DNA of 42,337 nt from Achromobacter veterisilvae (lineage in GTDB: Bacteria; Pseudomonadota; Gammaproteobacteria; Burkholderiales; Burkholderiaceae_B). Shown in pieces: positions 22,590 to 30,156 of the stretch. Position 1 is the stretch's first letter. Each line of letters opens with the position of its first letter. The notes beneath the pieces were generated by a model. The model was given only the letters and a program-made list of their open reading frames with translations, searched no databases and had not been told where the DNA came from. A program made the position numbers and the translations under genes. Where the stretch lies: assembly GCF_900496975.1 (NCBI RefSeq), contig NZ_UFQC01000050.1, forward strand, positions 1-42,337. Direction: 5' to 3'.

Positions 22590-23335
22590 GCCGCCGCCGG
22601 CCCTTGCAGGTAGGCGGCGCCCGCGGCGTCCACGCAGGCGCCGTCGAAATGGTAGTGCCGCGCCGCGACGAAATCCGCGCCCGGCGCGGCCTGCACGTAG
22701 ACGCTGACGCCGGGCACGGCCATGGCCTGCCCGCGCAGCGGGTCGGCGAAGGCCGCGATGCCGGCCCGCGCCCGCGCCAGCGCGTCGCCTTCCAGCTTGC
22801 CCGTCAGCGTGATGTGGAAGGTGTAGGTGTCGAACACATAGGGGTAGCCCCAGCGCGCCAGCATGGCCTGCTGCGCGGGCGTGAGCGACTGCGGCCGGCG
22901 GCGCGCGGTTTCCTCGGGCGTGGGTGGGGCGCGCAAGGGATCCAGGTCGCGCACGGCCGCGTCGGCCAGGGCCTGGATGCGGGCCCGGCCCGGTTCGTCC
23001 GCGTCGGCGATGCGCCAGGCCAGGAAGCCACGCAGCGGTTCGCATTCCAGTTCCAGCGCGAACGGGCTGCCGCCTTCGGCCAGCCGGCGCGCGGCCGCGT
23101 CCACTTCCAGGGGGCTCGCGCCCTCGCGCAGGCGGAAGGGCGGCTTCAGGGTCGCATGCAGGCCGTAGTGGCGCGGAGCCCGCGTCCATTCGCGCGAGCA
23201 TTCGGCCTGCCCCGGCAGCGGCGGCAGCGCCTCGCCGGTGTCGGCGCAGCGGCCCAGCCAGCGGCTGCCGTGTTCGCGCCAGGGGCCGGTGGGGGCGAGG
23301 TACAGGGCGTAGCGATGGGCAAGGGCCATGGTCAC
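22586..23335 (-). CDS. DUF1045 phosphonate-metabolism protein, 2H phosphoesterase
   Basis: A 249-residue protein with the two H-x-T motifs of 2H phosphoesterases, HATL (His60) and HITL (His174), which together form the active site of that fold. DUF1045 genes occur with C-P lyase genes in organisms lacking phnP. The likely reaction is opening of 5-phosphoribosyl 1,2-cyclic phosphate, the product of PhnJ, to ribose 1,5-bisphosphate for PhnN; I recall a 2H enzyme of this kind being described, but the assignment here is inferred from motifs and context. It overlaps phnN and starts 3 bases after the phnM2 stop. Start: ATG 23335; a second ATG two codons later is possible. Confidence 0.85.
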   Translation of the reverse strand: MTMALAHRYALYLAPTGPWREHGSRWLGRCADTGEALPPLPGQAECSREWTRAPRHYGLHATLKPPFRLREGASPLEVDAAARRLAEGGSPFALELECEPLRGFLAWRIADADEPGRARIQALADAAVRDLDPLRAPPTPEETARRRPQSLTPAQQAMLARWGYPYVFDTYTFHITLTGKLEGDALARARAGIAAFADPLRGQAMAVPGVSVYVQAAPGADFVAARHYHFDGACVDAAGAAYLQGPAAA

Positions 23336-23338
23336 CCC

Positions 23339-24538
23339 TCAGGCCGCCATGCGCTGGTCGCGGCCATCGCCGAAGGCGCGGCTGGCGTAGCGCAGTTCAC
23401 CGCCGACGATCGCCGCGCAGACGCGGGGCAGCCCCGGCACCTGGTCGTCCACCACGATCGCGTCGGCGATCAGGCCCGGCGCCAGCGCGCCGCGGTCCTG
23501 GAGGCCGGCGGCGCGCGCCGGATTCAGCGACACCAGGTCCCAGGCCCGCGCCAGCGGCAGCACGCCGTCGGCGGCCAGCTTCAGGGCGGCGGCGAGCGGG
23601 GCGGGGTAGTAGTAGTCGGAGGTCAGCACGTCGCACAGGCCCGCGCGGACCATTTCGGCGGCGCTGGGCGCGCCGGTGTGGCTGCCGCCGCGCACCACGT
23701 TGGGCGCGCCGAAGACCACGGAGTTCCCCAGGTCGCGCGCGACGCCGGCGGCATCGCGGGTCAGCGGAAATTCCGCCACGCCGCAACCCAGTTGATGGTA
23801 GTAGCGGCGCGTGGCGGCGTCGGGGTCGTCGTGCGACGCCACCCTCAGGCCGGCTTCCCGCGCGCAGGCGGTCAGTTCGCGCATGGCGTCGGCCACGCAG
23901 TCCGCCGCCGCCATCGCTGCCCGGATGCGGTCCTGGAAGACGTCGAGGTCGCATTCCGCGCGGTTGGCGTACTGCATGAGCTTGCGCTCGTCGCCCAGGC
24001 GCCGCGCCATGCTGGGCAGGTGGTCGTTCAGCGCCAGGAAGCGCACGCGGCCGTCGCGTATCCATTGCCGCGCGACGTCCAGCCCGCCCACGTGATGCGT
24101 CTCGAAACGCAGGTGCACGTAGTGCCGCGCGCCCATGAGGGGGCGCATGCTTTCCAGGGCGTCGAACATGCGCTGGGCGTAGCTCTCGCCGCGCAATCCG
24201 CCTTCCCAGGACAGCGTGACGCCGTGGAATTCGGTGGTGATGCCGTTGGCCAGCAACTGGCGGTCCACGTCGGACAGCGCGCCTTCGTAGGGGAAGGTCA
24301 CGCTGGGCCGCGGCATGATGGCCCGCTCGAAGGCGTCGCCATGCAGGTCCACGATGCCCGGAAGCACCAGCAGGTCTCCGGCGTCGAACCAGGAGGCGCC
24401 CCGGGCGGCGGGAGCGGCCGAGTCGTCGATCAGCCCGCCATGGAAGCGCAGGCTGGCGTGTTGGACGCCGCGCGGCGTCAGGATGCGCTGGCCTGTGACA
24501 CCGGCCAGGGGCGAGGGGGCGTGTGTGCGTGTATTCAT
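23339..24538 (-). CDS. phnM: PhnM-type alpha-D-ribose 1-methylphosphonate 5-triphosphate diphosphatase, divergent paralogue
   Basis: A 399-residue amidohydrolase-fold protein. Metal-site blocks are GIVDLHGDAFER (H-x-D), THHVGG, ASHDDPDA and the conserved GAPNVVRGGSHTGAPSAAEM and LTSDYYYPAPL, close to E. coli PhnM. PhnM removes pyrophosphate from the ribose triphosphate intermediate. The usual MDHSPGQ block is replaced by LALNDHLPS, so this copy differs in a conserved region from the second PhnM encoded at 30153-31358. It heads a three-gene unit with DUF1045 and phnN, and a TCTAGAC operator lies just upstream. Confidence 0.88.
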   Translation of the reverse strand: MNTRTHAPSPLAGVTGQRILTPRGVQHASLRFHGGLIDDSAAPAARGASWFDAGDLLVLPGIVDLHGDAFERAIMPRPSVTFPYEGALSDVDRQLLANGITTEFHGVTLSWEGGLRGESYAQRMFDALESMRPLMGARHYVHLRFETHHVGGLDVARQWIRDGRVRFLALNDHLPSMARRLGDERKLMQYANRAECDLDVFQDRIRAAMAAADCVADAMRELTACAREAGLRVASHDDPDAATRRYYHQLGCGVAEFPLTRDAAGVARDLGNSVVFGAPNVVRGGSHTGAPSAAEMVRAGLCDVLTSDYYYPAPLAAALKLAADGVLPLARAWDLVSLNPARAAGLQDRGALAPGLIADAIVVDDQVPGLPRVCAAIVGGELRYASRAFGDGRDQRMAA

Positions 24539-24567
24539 GATGCGACCTTAGCGGGGTTGCATTACAA

Positions 24568-24582
24568 CCAGATGTCTAGATG
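24568..24582 (-). promoter_or_regulatory. Candidate PhnF operator upstream of the phnM2 unit
   Basis: On the minus strand this reads CATCTAGACATCTGG, 30 bases before the phnM2 start. It shares C-R-TCTAGAC-R-T-Y-T with the site before phnG (25539-25553). HutC-subfamily GntR regulators, to which PhnF belongs, commonly bind GTCTAGAC-type dyads. Confidence 0.55.
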
Positions 24583-24655
24583 AGTTCGGCGGGTTGCGGC
24601 GATTGCGAAAGGCCGCCGCGCCATGGTGGCGGGCGGCCGGGCTCCTGCGCCGGCC

Positions 24656-25399
24656 TCAGCCGTCGTCCGCCACCATCAGTTGCACCAGGTCGCCCACGAA
24701 ATGGGCGATGCTGTATTGCAGGGGGGCGCCCTCCTGGTCCACGTTCAAGGCTTCGATCTGGAGGATGGGGCGGGTCTTGGGCTGGCCCAGCAGCCGGGCG
24801 GTTTCGGGCGAGGGCAGGACGGCGGTGATGCGCGACCACTTCCGGGTGTAGTCGCCGATGCCGTAGTGCGCGTAGACCTTGGAGATGGAGCGCAGCGCCG
24901 CCAGCCGCTGCGCGAAATCGGGGAAACGCTTTTCGTCGAAATAGTGTTCCGAGGTGCTGATGGGGCGGTTCTCGGCCTTGCCCACGATCTGCACGCGCAA
25001 TAGCGGCGCGCTGCGGGCAAGCCCCAGGTGCTTGGCGATATCGGCCGCGCGCAGCGACTGGCTGCCCAGCACCTCCTGGTGGCCCAGCATGCCCTGGCTG
25101 CGCAGGTTCTCGGAAAAGCGCGTGCGCTTGCCGATGGCGTAGTCGATGGCGTGTTCCTGGACGAAGGTGCCGCGGCCCTGTTCGATCCTGACCAGCCCGC
25201 TTTGCTCAAGCTCGCCCATGGCGCGCCGGATGGTGTGGCGGTTGACCGAGAACCTGGCGGCCAGCTCGGGTTCGGAGGGAAGCTGTTCCCCCGCCGCATA
25301 GAGTTTGTTGCGGATGTCGTCCGCAAGCGATTCGCCGATTTGCCGCCAGACGGCGATGCCGGAACCTCTTTCAACCATAGGGTGCGCTCGTGCTGTCAT
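24656..25399 (-). CDS. phnF: Phosphonate-utilisation repressor PhnF (GntR/HutC family)
   Basis: A 247-residue regulator with an N-terminal GntR winged helix (about residues 18-80: LPSEPELAARFSVNRHTIRRAMGELEQSGLVRIEQGRGTF) and a C-terminal UTRA effector domain (RFSENLRSQGMLGHQEVL through YSIAHFVGDLVQLMV). The NRHTIRRA recognition helix and the RFSENL block match PhnF. It lies between the two phn units, divergent from phnG and upstream of phnM2. Start ATG 25399 was used; ATG 25378 (MVERGSGI) is nearly as likely. PhnF is thought to repress phn genes until a phosphonate or its metabolite, or phosphate shortage, relieves it. Confidence 0.9.
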   Translation of the reverse strand: MTARAHPMVERGSGIAVWRQIGESLADDIRNKLYAAGEQLPSEPELAARFSVNRHTIRRAMGELEQSGLVRIEQGRGTFVQEHAIDYAIGKRTRFSENLRSQGMLGHQEVLGSQSLRAADIAKHLGLARSAPLLRVQIVGKAENRPISTSEHYFDEKRFPDFAQRLAALRSISKVYAHYGIGDYTRKWSRITAVLPSPETARLLGQPKTRPILQIEALNVDQEGAPLQYSIAHFVGDLVQLMVADDG

Positions 25400-25538
25400 A
25401 TCCGCTCGTCAAGAATGGCCCCGATTGTGCCCGATGCCGCGGGCGCCGCAAAGGCGTCGCGCGCATGCCGCCGCTGTCATCAAAAATTCACGCCAGGCTG
25501 TTGAACTTGCCTTTCGAAGCGATCATACTCCATCCGGT

Positions 25539-25553
25539 CGTCTAGACGTTTAG
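25539..25553 (+). promoter_or_regulatory. Candidate PhnF operator upstream of phnG
   Basis: CGTCTAGACGTTTAG begins with the perfect 10-bp palindrome CGTCTAGACG (25539-25548), and TTTAGA repeats the half-site. It ends 8 bases before the phnG start and overlaps the ribosome-binding region (AGAGGAAAAA). It matches the site before phnM2. A repressor here would block transcription of the C-P lyase operon. Confidence 0.6.
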
Positions 25554-25561
25554 AGGAAAAA

Positions 25562-26032
25562 ATGGATCACCCACAGGCAGGACAGGATGCGGCCAGCGCC
25601 CGGCGCGCGGCCTGGATGCGCGTGTTGGCGCTGGCGGACCCCGGCGCGCTGGACGGCGCCTTCGGCGCATTGTCCGGCGTGCCCGGGCACCGGACGCTGC
25701 GGCCGGCCCAGACCGGCATGGCCATGGTGCGCGCCCGCAGCGGCGGCACGGGCGCCCGCTTCAATCTGGGCGAAATGACCGTGACACGTTGCGCGGTGAC
25801 GATGGGCGAGGGTGTGGTCGGCGTGGCCTACGTGCAAGGCCGTTCGCTGCGCCACGCGGAACAGGCCGCGGTGGCCGACGCCCTGCTGCAGATGCCCGAA
25901 TGGCGCGAAACGGTGCAGGAGCGGCTCATCGCGCCGCTGGCGCGCCTGCATGCCAAAAAGGTCGAGCGCCAGGCCCGCGTGGCGGCGCAGACCAAGGTGG
26001 AATTCTTCACGATGGTGCGAGGCGAGGACTGA
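25562..26032 (+). CDS. phnG: C-P lyase core complex subunit PhnG
   Basis: A 156-residue protein with PhnG blocks: RPAQTGMAMVRARSGGTGARFNLGEMTVTRCAV, VGVAYVQGRSLRHAEQAAVADALLQ. PhnG is part of the PhnGHIJ core and acts with PhnI, PhnH and PhnL to couple methylphosphonate to the ribose of ATP. It is first in the plus-strand operon, with AGAGGAAAAA before the ATG. The next gene follows after one base. Confidence 0.94.
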   Translation: MDHPQAGQDAASARRAAWMRVLALADPGALDGAFGALSGVPGHRTLRPAQTGMAMVRARSGGTGARFNLGEMTVTRCAVTMGEGVVGVAYVQGRSLRHAEQAAVADALLQMPEWRETVQERLIAPLARLHAKKVERQARVAAQTKVEFFTMVRGED

Positions 26033-26033
26033 C

Positions 26034-26651
26034 ATGGAACGACAGACACTGGCCGTCGCGGCCTCGGGCCGGACGCTGCTTCCCGGTTTCGAGGATCCGG
26101 TCGGCGATGCGCAGGCCACATTCCGCGCCGCGCTGGACGCGCTGGCCCATCCGGGCCGCATCTGCGAAATCCTGGCCGGCAGCGGCGTGCCGGAGGGCCT
26201 GTCGCCCGCCATGGCCGCCTTGCTGCTGACGCTGGTGGACGTGGACACGCCGCTGTGGCTGCCCGAATCCGCCAGCGCCGAAACGCTCGCCTTCCTGCGC
26301 TTCCATTGCGCCTGCCCCATCGTGCCGTCGCCGTCCCTGGCCCGCTTCGCCGCGGTGCCGGCCGGCTTCGCCGCGCCCGCGCTGTCGTCCTGCCATCAGG
26401 GCGACCCCGCCTATCCCGATCAATCGACCACCTTGCTGATCGAGGTCGAATCGCTGGACGCGGGGCCGCAAGCCGTCCTGAGCGGCCCGGGCATCCAGAC
26501 GCGGCAGACCCTGGCCGCCGCCGGCCTGCCGGAGGGGTTCTGGCGCGAATGGCGCATCAACCATCAACGGTTTCCGCTGGGCGTCGACGTGTTCCTGACG
26601 CAGGGCCGGCGGATTTGCGGGCTGCCGCGCAGCACGCGCCTGGAGAACTGA
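26034..26651 (+). CDS. phnH: C-P lyase core complex subunit PhnH
   Basis: A 205-residue member of the PhnH family: LLPGFEDPVGDAQATFRAALDALAHPGR at the start, DVDTPLWLP in the middle, and the GP-G motif LSGPGIQ with FPLGVDVFLT at the end. PhnH is a core-complex subunit with a PLP-transferase-like fold but no cofactor site. It is required for the nucleophilic substitution step of phosphonate activation. Gap to phnG is one base and to phnI one base, so translation is coupled. Confidence 0.94.
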   Translation: MERQTLAVAASGRTLLPGFEDPVGDAQATFRAALDALAHPGRICEILAGSGVPEGLSPAMAALLLTLVDVDTPLWLPESASAETLAFLRFHCACPIVPSPSLARFAAVPAGFAAPALSSCHQGDPAYPDQSTTLLIEVESLDAGPQAVLSGPGIQTRQTLAAAGLPEGFWREWRINHQRFPLGVDVFLTQGRRICGLPRSTRLEN

Positions 26652-26652
26652 C

Positions 26653-27768
26653 ATGTACGTAGCCGTGAAAGGGGGCGAACGCGCCATCCTCAATTCCTAC
26701 CGCATGCTGGACGACTACCGCCGAGGCGACCGCGAGGTGCCCGAGCTGGAGCTGGACCAGATCCGCGAACAAATGCCGCTGGCCGTGTCCCGCGTCATGG
26801 CCGAAGGCTCGCTCTACGATCCGCAACTGGCGGCGCTGGCGCTCAAGCAGGCGGCCGGCGACGTGATCGAGGCCGTGTTCCTGCTGCGCGCCTATCGCAC
26901 GACCCTGTCGCGCTATGGGTACACGCAGCCGATCGACACGGGCCGCATGCGCCTGCGGCGCCGGATCTCGTCCACCTTCAAGGACGTGCCCGGCGGCCAG
27001 ATCCTGGGCCCCACCTACGACTACACCCAGCGCCTGCTGGACTTTTCGCTGCTGGCGCAGCGCGAGGCCGACGCCCTGCCTCCGGGCGAGGAGGCCCTGG
27101 ACAGCGCCATGCCACGCGTGACCGACCTGCTGGCGCAAGACGACCTGATCGACGCCGAGCCGGTGCCGGAAGGCGATCCCGAGCCCTTCGACCTCACGCG
27201 GCAGCCGCTGGACTTTCCGGCGTCGCGCGCCGCGCGCCTGCAGAACCTGGCGCGCGCCGACGAAGGCTTCCTGCTGTCGATGGGCTATTCCACGCAGCGC
27301 GGCTACGGCAACACCCACCCCTTCGCGGCCGAGATCCGCTACGGCGCGCTGGAAGTGGAAATGCACATCGAGGAACTCGGCTTCGCCGTCACCGTGGGCG
27401 AGATCGAGATCACCGAATGCCAGATGGTCAGCCAGTTCGCGGGCAACGCCGAGGAAGGCCCGAAGTTCACCCGGGGCTACGGGCTGACGTTCGGCTACGG
27501 CGAGCGCAAGTCCATGTCGATGGCGCTGGTGGACCGCGCCCTGAAGGCGGGCGAACTGGGCGAACGCGCCGATTCCCCGGCCAACGACCATGAATTCGTG
27601 CTGTACCACAGTGACAACGTCGAGGCGTCGGGCTTCGTGCAGCACTTGAAGCTGCCGCACTACGTGGACTTCCAGGCCAACCTGGAATTGCTGCGCCGGA
27701 TGCGCGCCGAGCGGGCCGCGCCCGAGGCCGCGCACAACGAACTGATGGACGAGGCGGTTTCCCCATGA
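26653..27768 (+). CDS. phnI: C-P lyase core complex subunit PhnI
   Basis: A 371-residue protein with PhnI hallmarks: MYVAVKGGERAI at the start, LDQIREQMPLAVSRVMAEGSLYDP, YTQPIDTGRMRLRRRISSTFKDVPGGQILGPT, and the His-containing C-terminal SDNVEASGFVQHLKLPHYVDFQ. PhnI is the nucleosidase/ligase-like subunit that removes adenine from ATP and, with PhnGHL, builds ribose 1-methylphosphonate 5-triphosphate. Its stop overlaps the phnJ start (ATGA). Confidence 0.95.
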   Translation: MYVAVKGGERAILNSYRMLDDYRRGDREVPELELDQIREQMPLAVSRVMAEGSLYDPQLAALALKQAAGDVIEAVFLLRAYRTTLSRYGYTQPIDTGRMRLRRRISSTFKDVPGGQILGPTYDYTQRLLDFSLLAQREADALPPGEEALDSAMPRVTDLLAQDDLIDAEPVPEGDPEPFDLTRQPLDFPASRAARLQNLARADEGFLLSMGYSTQRGYGNTHPFAAEIRYGALEVEMHIEELGFAVTVGEIEITECQMVSQFAGNAEEGPKFTRGYGLTFGYGERKSMSMALVDRALKAGELGERADSPANDHEFVLYHSDNVEASGFVQHLKLPHYVDFQANLELLRRMRAERAAPEAAHNELMDEAVSP

Positions 27769-28658
27769 CGACGCAACACGCAACGGTCGAACGCGACGAC
27801 CACTACAACTTCGCCTACCTGGACGAATCCACCAAGCGCATGCTGCGCCGCGCCTTGCTCAAGGCCGTCGCCATTCCCGGCTACCAGGTGCCGTTCGGCA
27901 GCCGCGAAATGCCGCTGCCCTACGGCTGGGGCACGGGCGGCATCCAGGTCACCGCCGCCATCATCGGCGGCGGCGACGTGCTCAAGGTGATCGACCAGGG
28001 CTCGGACGACACCACCAACGCCATCAACATCCGGCGCTTCTTCGGCCGCGTCACGGGCGTGGCCACGACGGAATCCACGCGGGCGGCCACCATCGTGCAG
28101 ACGCGCCACCGCATCCCCGAGACGCCCCTGGCGGCGGGACAGATCATGGTGTTCCAGGTGCCGATCCCCGAGCCGCTGCGCTGGCTCGAACCCAGCGAGA
28201 CCGAGACGCGCACCATGCACGCGCTGGCCGAATACGGCGGCATGCACGTCAAGCTGTACGAAGACATCGCGCAGCACGGCCACATCGCCACCACCTACGA
28301 CTACCCCGTCATCGTGAACGACCGCTACATGATGCGGCCCTCGCCGATCCCCAAGTTCGACAACCCCAAGCTGGACGGAAGCCCCGCGCTGATGCTGTTC
28401 GGCGCGGGCCGCGAAAAGCGGGTCTACGCGGTGCCGCCGTACACCCGCGTGAAGAGCCTGGACTTCGAAGACCACCCCTTCCGGGTGGAGACCTGGACCG
28501 AGTGCTGCGACCTTTGCGGTTCGCGCGAGAGCTACCTGGACGAGATCATCCTGGACGACGCGGGCACGCGCCGCTACGTCTGCTCGGACACCGAATACTG
28601 CAACAACCGCCAGGCGCCGCGGCGCCCGGACCGCTCCCTGGACGAGGCCGCCGCATGA
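27765..28658 (+). CDS. phnJ: Carbon-phosphorus lyase PhnJ (radical SAM)
   Basis: A 297-residue enzyme that breaks the C-P bond of ribose 1-phosphonate 5-phosphate to alkane and cyclic ribose phosphate. The Cys set C-x2-C-x21-C-x5-C is intact (Cys248, Cys251, Cys273, Cys279); in E. coli the first three ligate the 4Fe-4S cluster and the last gives the thiyl radical. The glycyl-radical Gly lies in VAIPGYQVPFGSREMPLPYG (Gly39). It forms the centre of the PhnGHIJ complex. Overlaps phnI by four bases and phnK by four bases. Confidence 0.96.
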   Translation: MTTQHATVERDDHYNFAYLDESTKRMLRRALLKAVAIPGYQVPFGSREMPLPYGWGTGGIQVTAAIIGGGDVLKVIDQGSDDTTNAINIRRFFGRVTGVATTESTRAATIVQTRHRIPETPLAAGQIMVFQVPIPEPLRWLEPSETETRTMHALAEYGGMHVKLYEDIAQHGHIATTYDYPVIVNDRYMMRPSPIPKFDNPKLDGSPALMLFGAGREKRVYAVPPYTRVKSLDFEDHPFRVETWTECCDLCGSRESYLDEIILDDAGTRRYVCSDTEYCNNRQAPRRPDRSLDEAAA

Positions 28659-29431
28659 ACGCCCAACCTTTGCTTTCCGTGCGGAACATGACGCGCACCT
28701 GGGACGGCGTGCACGGCTGCCGCGACGTCAGTTTCGACCTTTATCCCGGCGAAGTGCTGTGCGTGGTCGGCGAGTCCGGCTCGGGCAAGAGCACGCTGCT
28801 GTCGGCGGTCTCGTACCAGACCCGGCCGGACGCGGGCAGCGTCTGGTACGACACCCGCGACCAGGGCTTCACCGACCTGGCCGCGCTGCCGGGCGCGCGC
28901 CTGCGCCTGCTGTCGCGCACCGATTGGGGCTTCGTGCGGCAGAACGCCCGCGACGGCCTGCGCATGCAGGTCAGCGCGGGCGCCAACATCGCGGAACGCC
29001 TGATGGCCGTCGGCGACCGGCACTACGGCGAACTGCGCCGGGTGGCGGGCAACTGGCTGCACAAGATGGAGATCGACGCGGGCCGGCTGGACGACACGCC
29101 CGTGTCGTTTTCCGGCGGCATGCAGCAGCGCCTGCAGATCGCCCGCAACCTGGTGACGCATCCCCGCCTGGTGTTCATGGACGAGCCCACCGCGTCGCTC
29201 GACGTGTCGGTGCAGGCGCGCCTGCTGGACCTGCTGCGCCAACTGGTGACCGACCTGGGCCTGGCCGCCATCGTCGTGACGCACGACCTGGCCGTCGCGC
29301 GCCTGCTGGCGCACCGCACCCTGGTCATGCGCGGTGGCGAGGTCGTGGAAAGCGGGCTGACCGACCAGATCCTCGACGACCCGCAGCATCCCTACACCCA
29401 ATTGCTGGTGTCCTCCATTTTGCAGAGCTGA
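28655..29431 (+). CDS. phnK: C-P lyase ABC-type ATPase PhnK
   Basis: A 258-residue ABC ATPase: Walker A GESGSGKST (residues 39-47), signature SFSGGMQQR (151-159), Walker B LVFMDEP, switch His in VVTHDLAVA. Its sequence resembles peptide-transporter ATPases, as for E. coli PhnK. It does not work in transport: PhnK binds PhnJ in the core complex and its ATP use is needed for turnover. The ATG overlaps the phnJ stop. Confidence 0.95.
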   Translation: MNAQPLLSVRNMTRTWDGVHGCRDVSFDLYPGEVLCVVGESGSGKSTLLSAVSYQTRPDAGSVWYDTRDQGFTDLAALPGARLRLLSRTDWGFVRQNARDGLRMQVSAGANIAERLMAVGDRHYGELRRVAGNWLHKMEIDAGRLDDTPVSFSGGMQQRLQIARNLVTHPRLVFMDEPTASLDVSVQARLLDLLRQLVTDLGLAAIVVTHDLAVARLLAHRTLVMRGGEVVESGLTDQILDDPQHPYTQLLVSSILQS

Positions 29432-29433
29432 CG

Positions 29434-30156
29434 ATGAGCGCAACGATACCCATGATCGAGGTGCGGGGCCTCGGAAAGATGTTCACCCTGCATAACCAGG
29501 GCGGCATGCGCCTGCCGGTGCTCGACGCGGTCGACTTCGACGCCTCGGCCGGCGACTGCCTGGTGCTCGCCGGACCGTCGGGCACCGGCAAGAGCACGCT
29601 GCTGCGCTGCCTCTACGGCAACTACCTCGCCACCGAAGGCAGCATCCGCGTGCGGTCGGGGGACCAGTGGGTCGAACTGGTGGGCGCTCCCGAGCAGCGC
29701 ATTCTGGCCTTGCGCCGGGACACGATCGGCTACGTCAGCCAGTTCCTGCGGGTGATTCCGCGGGTGGCCGCGCTGGACGTGGTGGCCGAGCCGCTGCGCG
29801 CGGCCGGCGTGGAGCCGGAAGCGGCCCGCGGCCGGGCCGCCGCGCTGCTGCAGCGCCTGAACGTGCCCGCCCGGCTGTGGGGGCTGGCCCCGGCCACTTT
29901 TTCCGGCGGCGAACAGCAGCGGGTGAACATCGCGCGCGGCTTCATCGCCCGCCATCCCATCCTGCTGCTGGACGAACCCACCGCGTCGCTGGACGCCGAC
30001 AACCGCCAGGTGGTGATCGAGCTGATCCGCGAGGCCCGCGCCCAGGGCCGCTGCCTGCTGGGCATCTTCCACGACGCCGAGGTCCGCGACGCCGTCGCCA
30101 CCCAGACCCTGGAACTGCGCCCCGCGCTGGCGGCCGCGGCCGAACTGGAGCAATGA
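29434..30156 (+). CDS. phnL: C-P lyase ABC-type ATPase PhnL
   Basis: A 240-residue ABC ATPase: Walker A GPSGTGKST (residues 47-55), signature FSGGEQQRVNIARGF, Walker B ILLLDEPTASLD, and the PhnL-typical start IEVRGLGKMFTLHNQGGMRLPVL. PhnL acts with PhnGHI in forming ribose 1-methylphosphonate 5-triphosphate, docking on PhnK in the core complex. It starts two bases after the phnK stop and its own stop overlaps the phnM start (ATGA). Confidence 0.95.
   Translation: MSATIPMIEVRGLGKMFTLHNQGGMRLPVLDAVDFDASAGDCLVLAGPSGTGKSTLLRCLYGNYLATEGSIRVRSGDQWVELVGAPEQRILALRRDTIGYVSQFLRVIPRVAALDVVAEPLRAAGVEPEAARGRAAALLQRLNVPARLWGLAPATFSGGEQQRVNIARGFIARHPILLLDEPTASLDADNRQVVIELIREARAQGRCLLGIFHDAEVRDAVATQTLELRPALAAAAELEQ

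Noticed and set aside
25474..25491. Possible Pho box before phnG (CTGTCAT-CAAA-AATTCAC)
   Set aside because: Only the first repeat fits; the second matches at about three of seven bases. A further lone CTGTCAT at 25393-25399 overlaps the phnF start and has no partner repeat.
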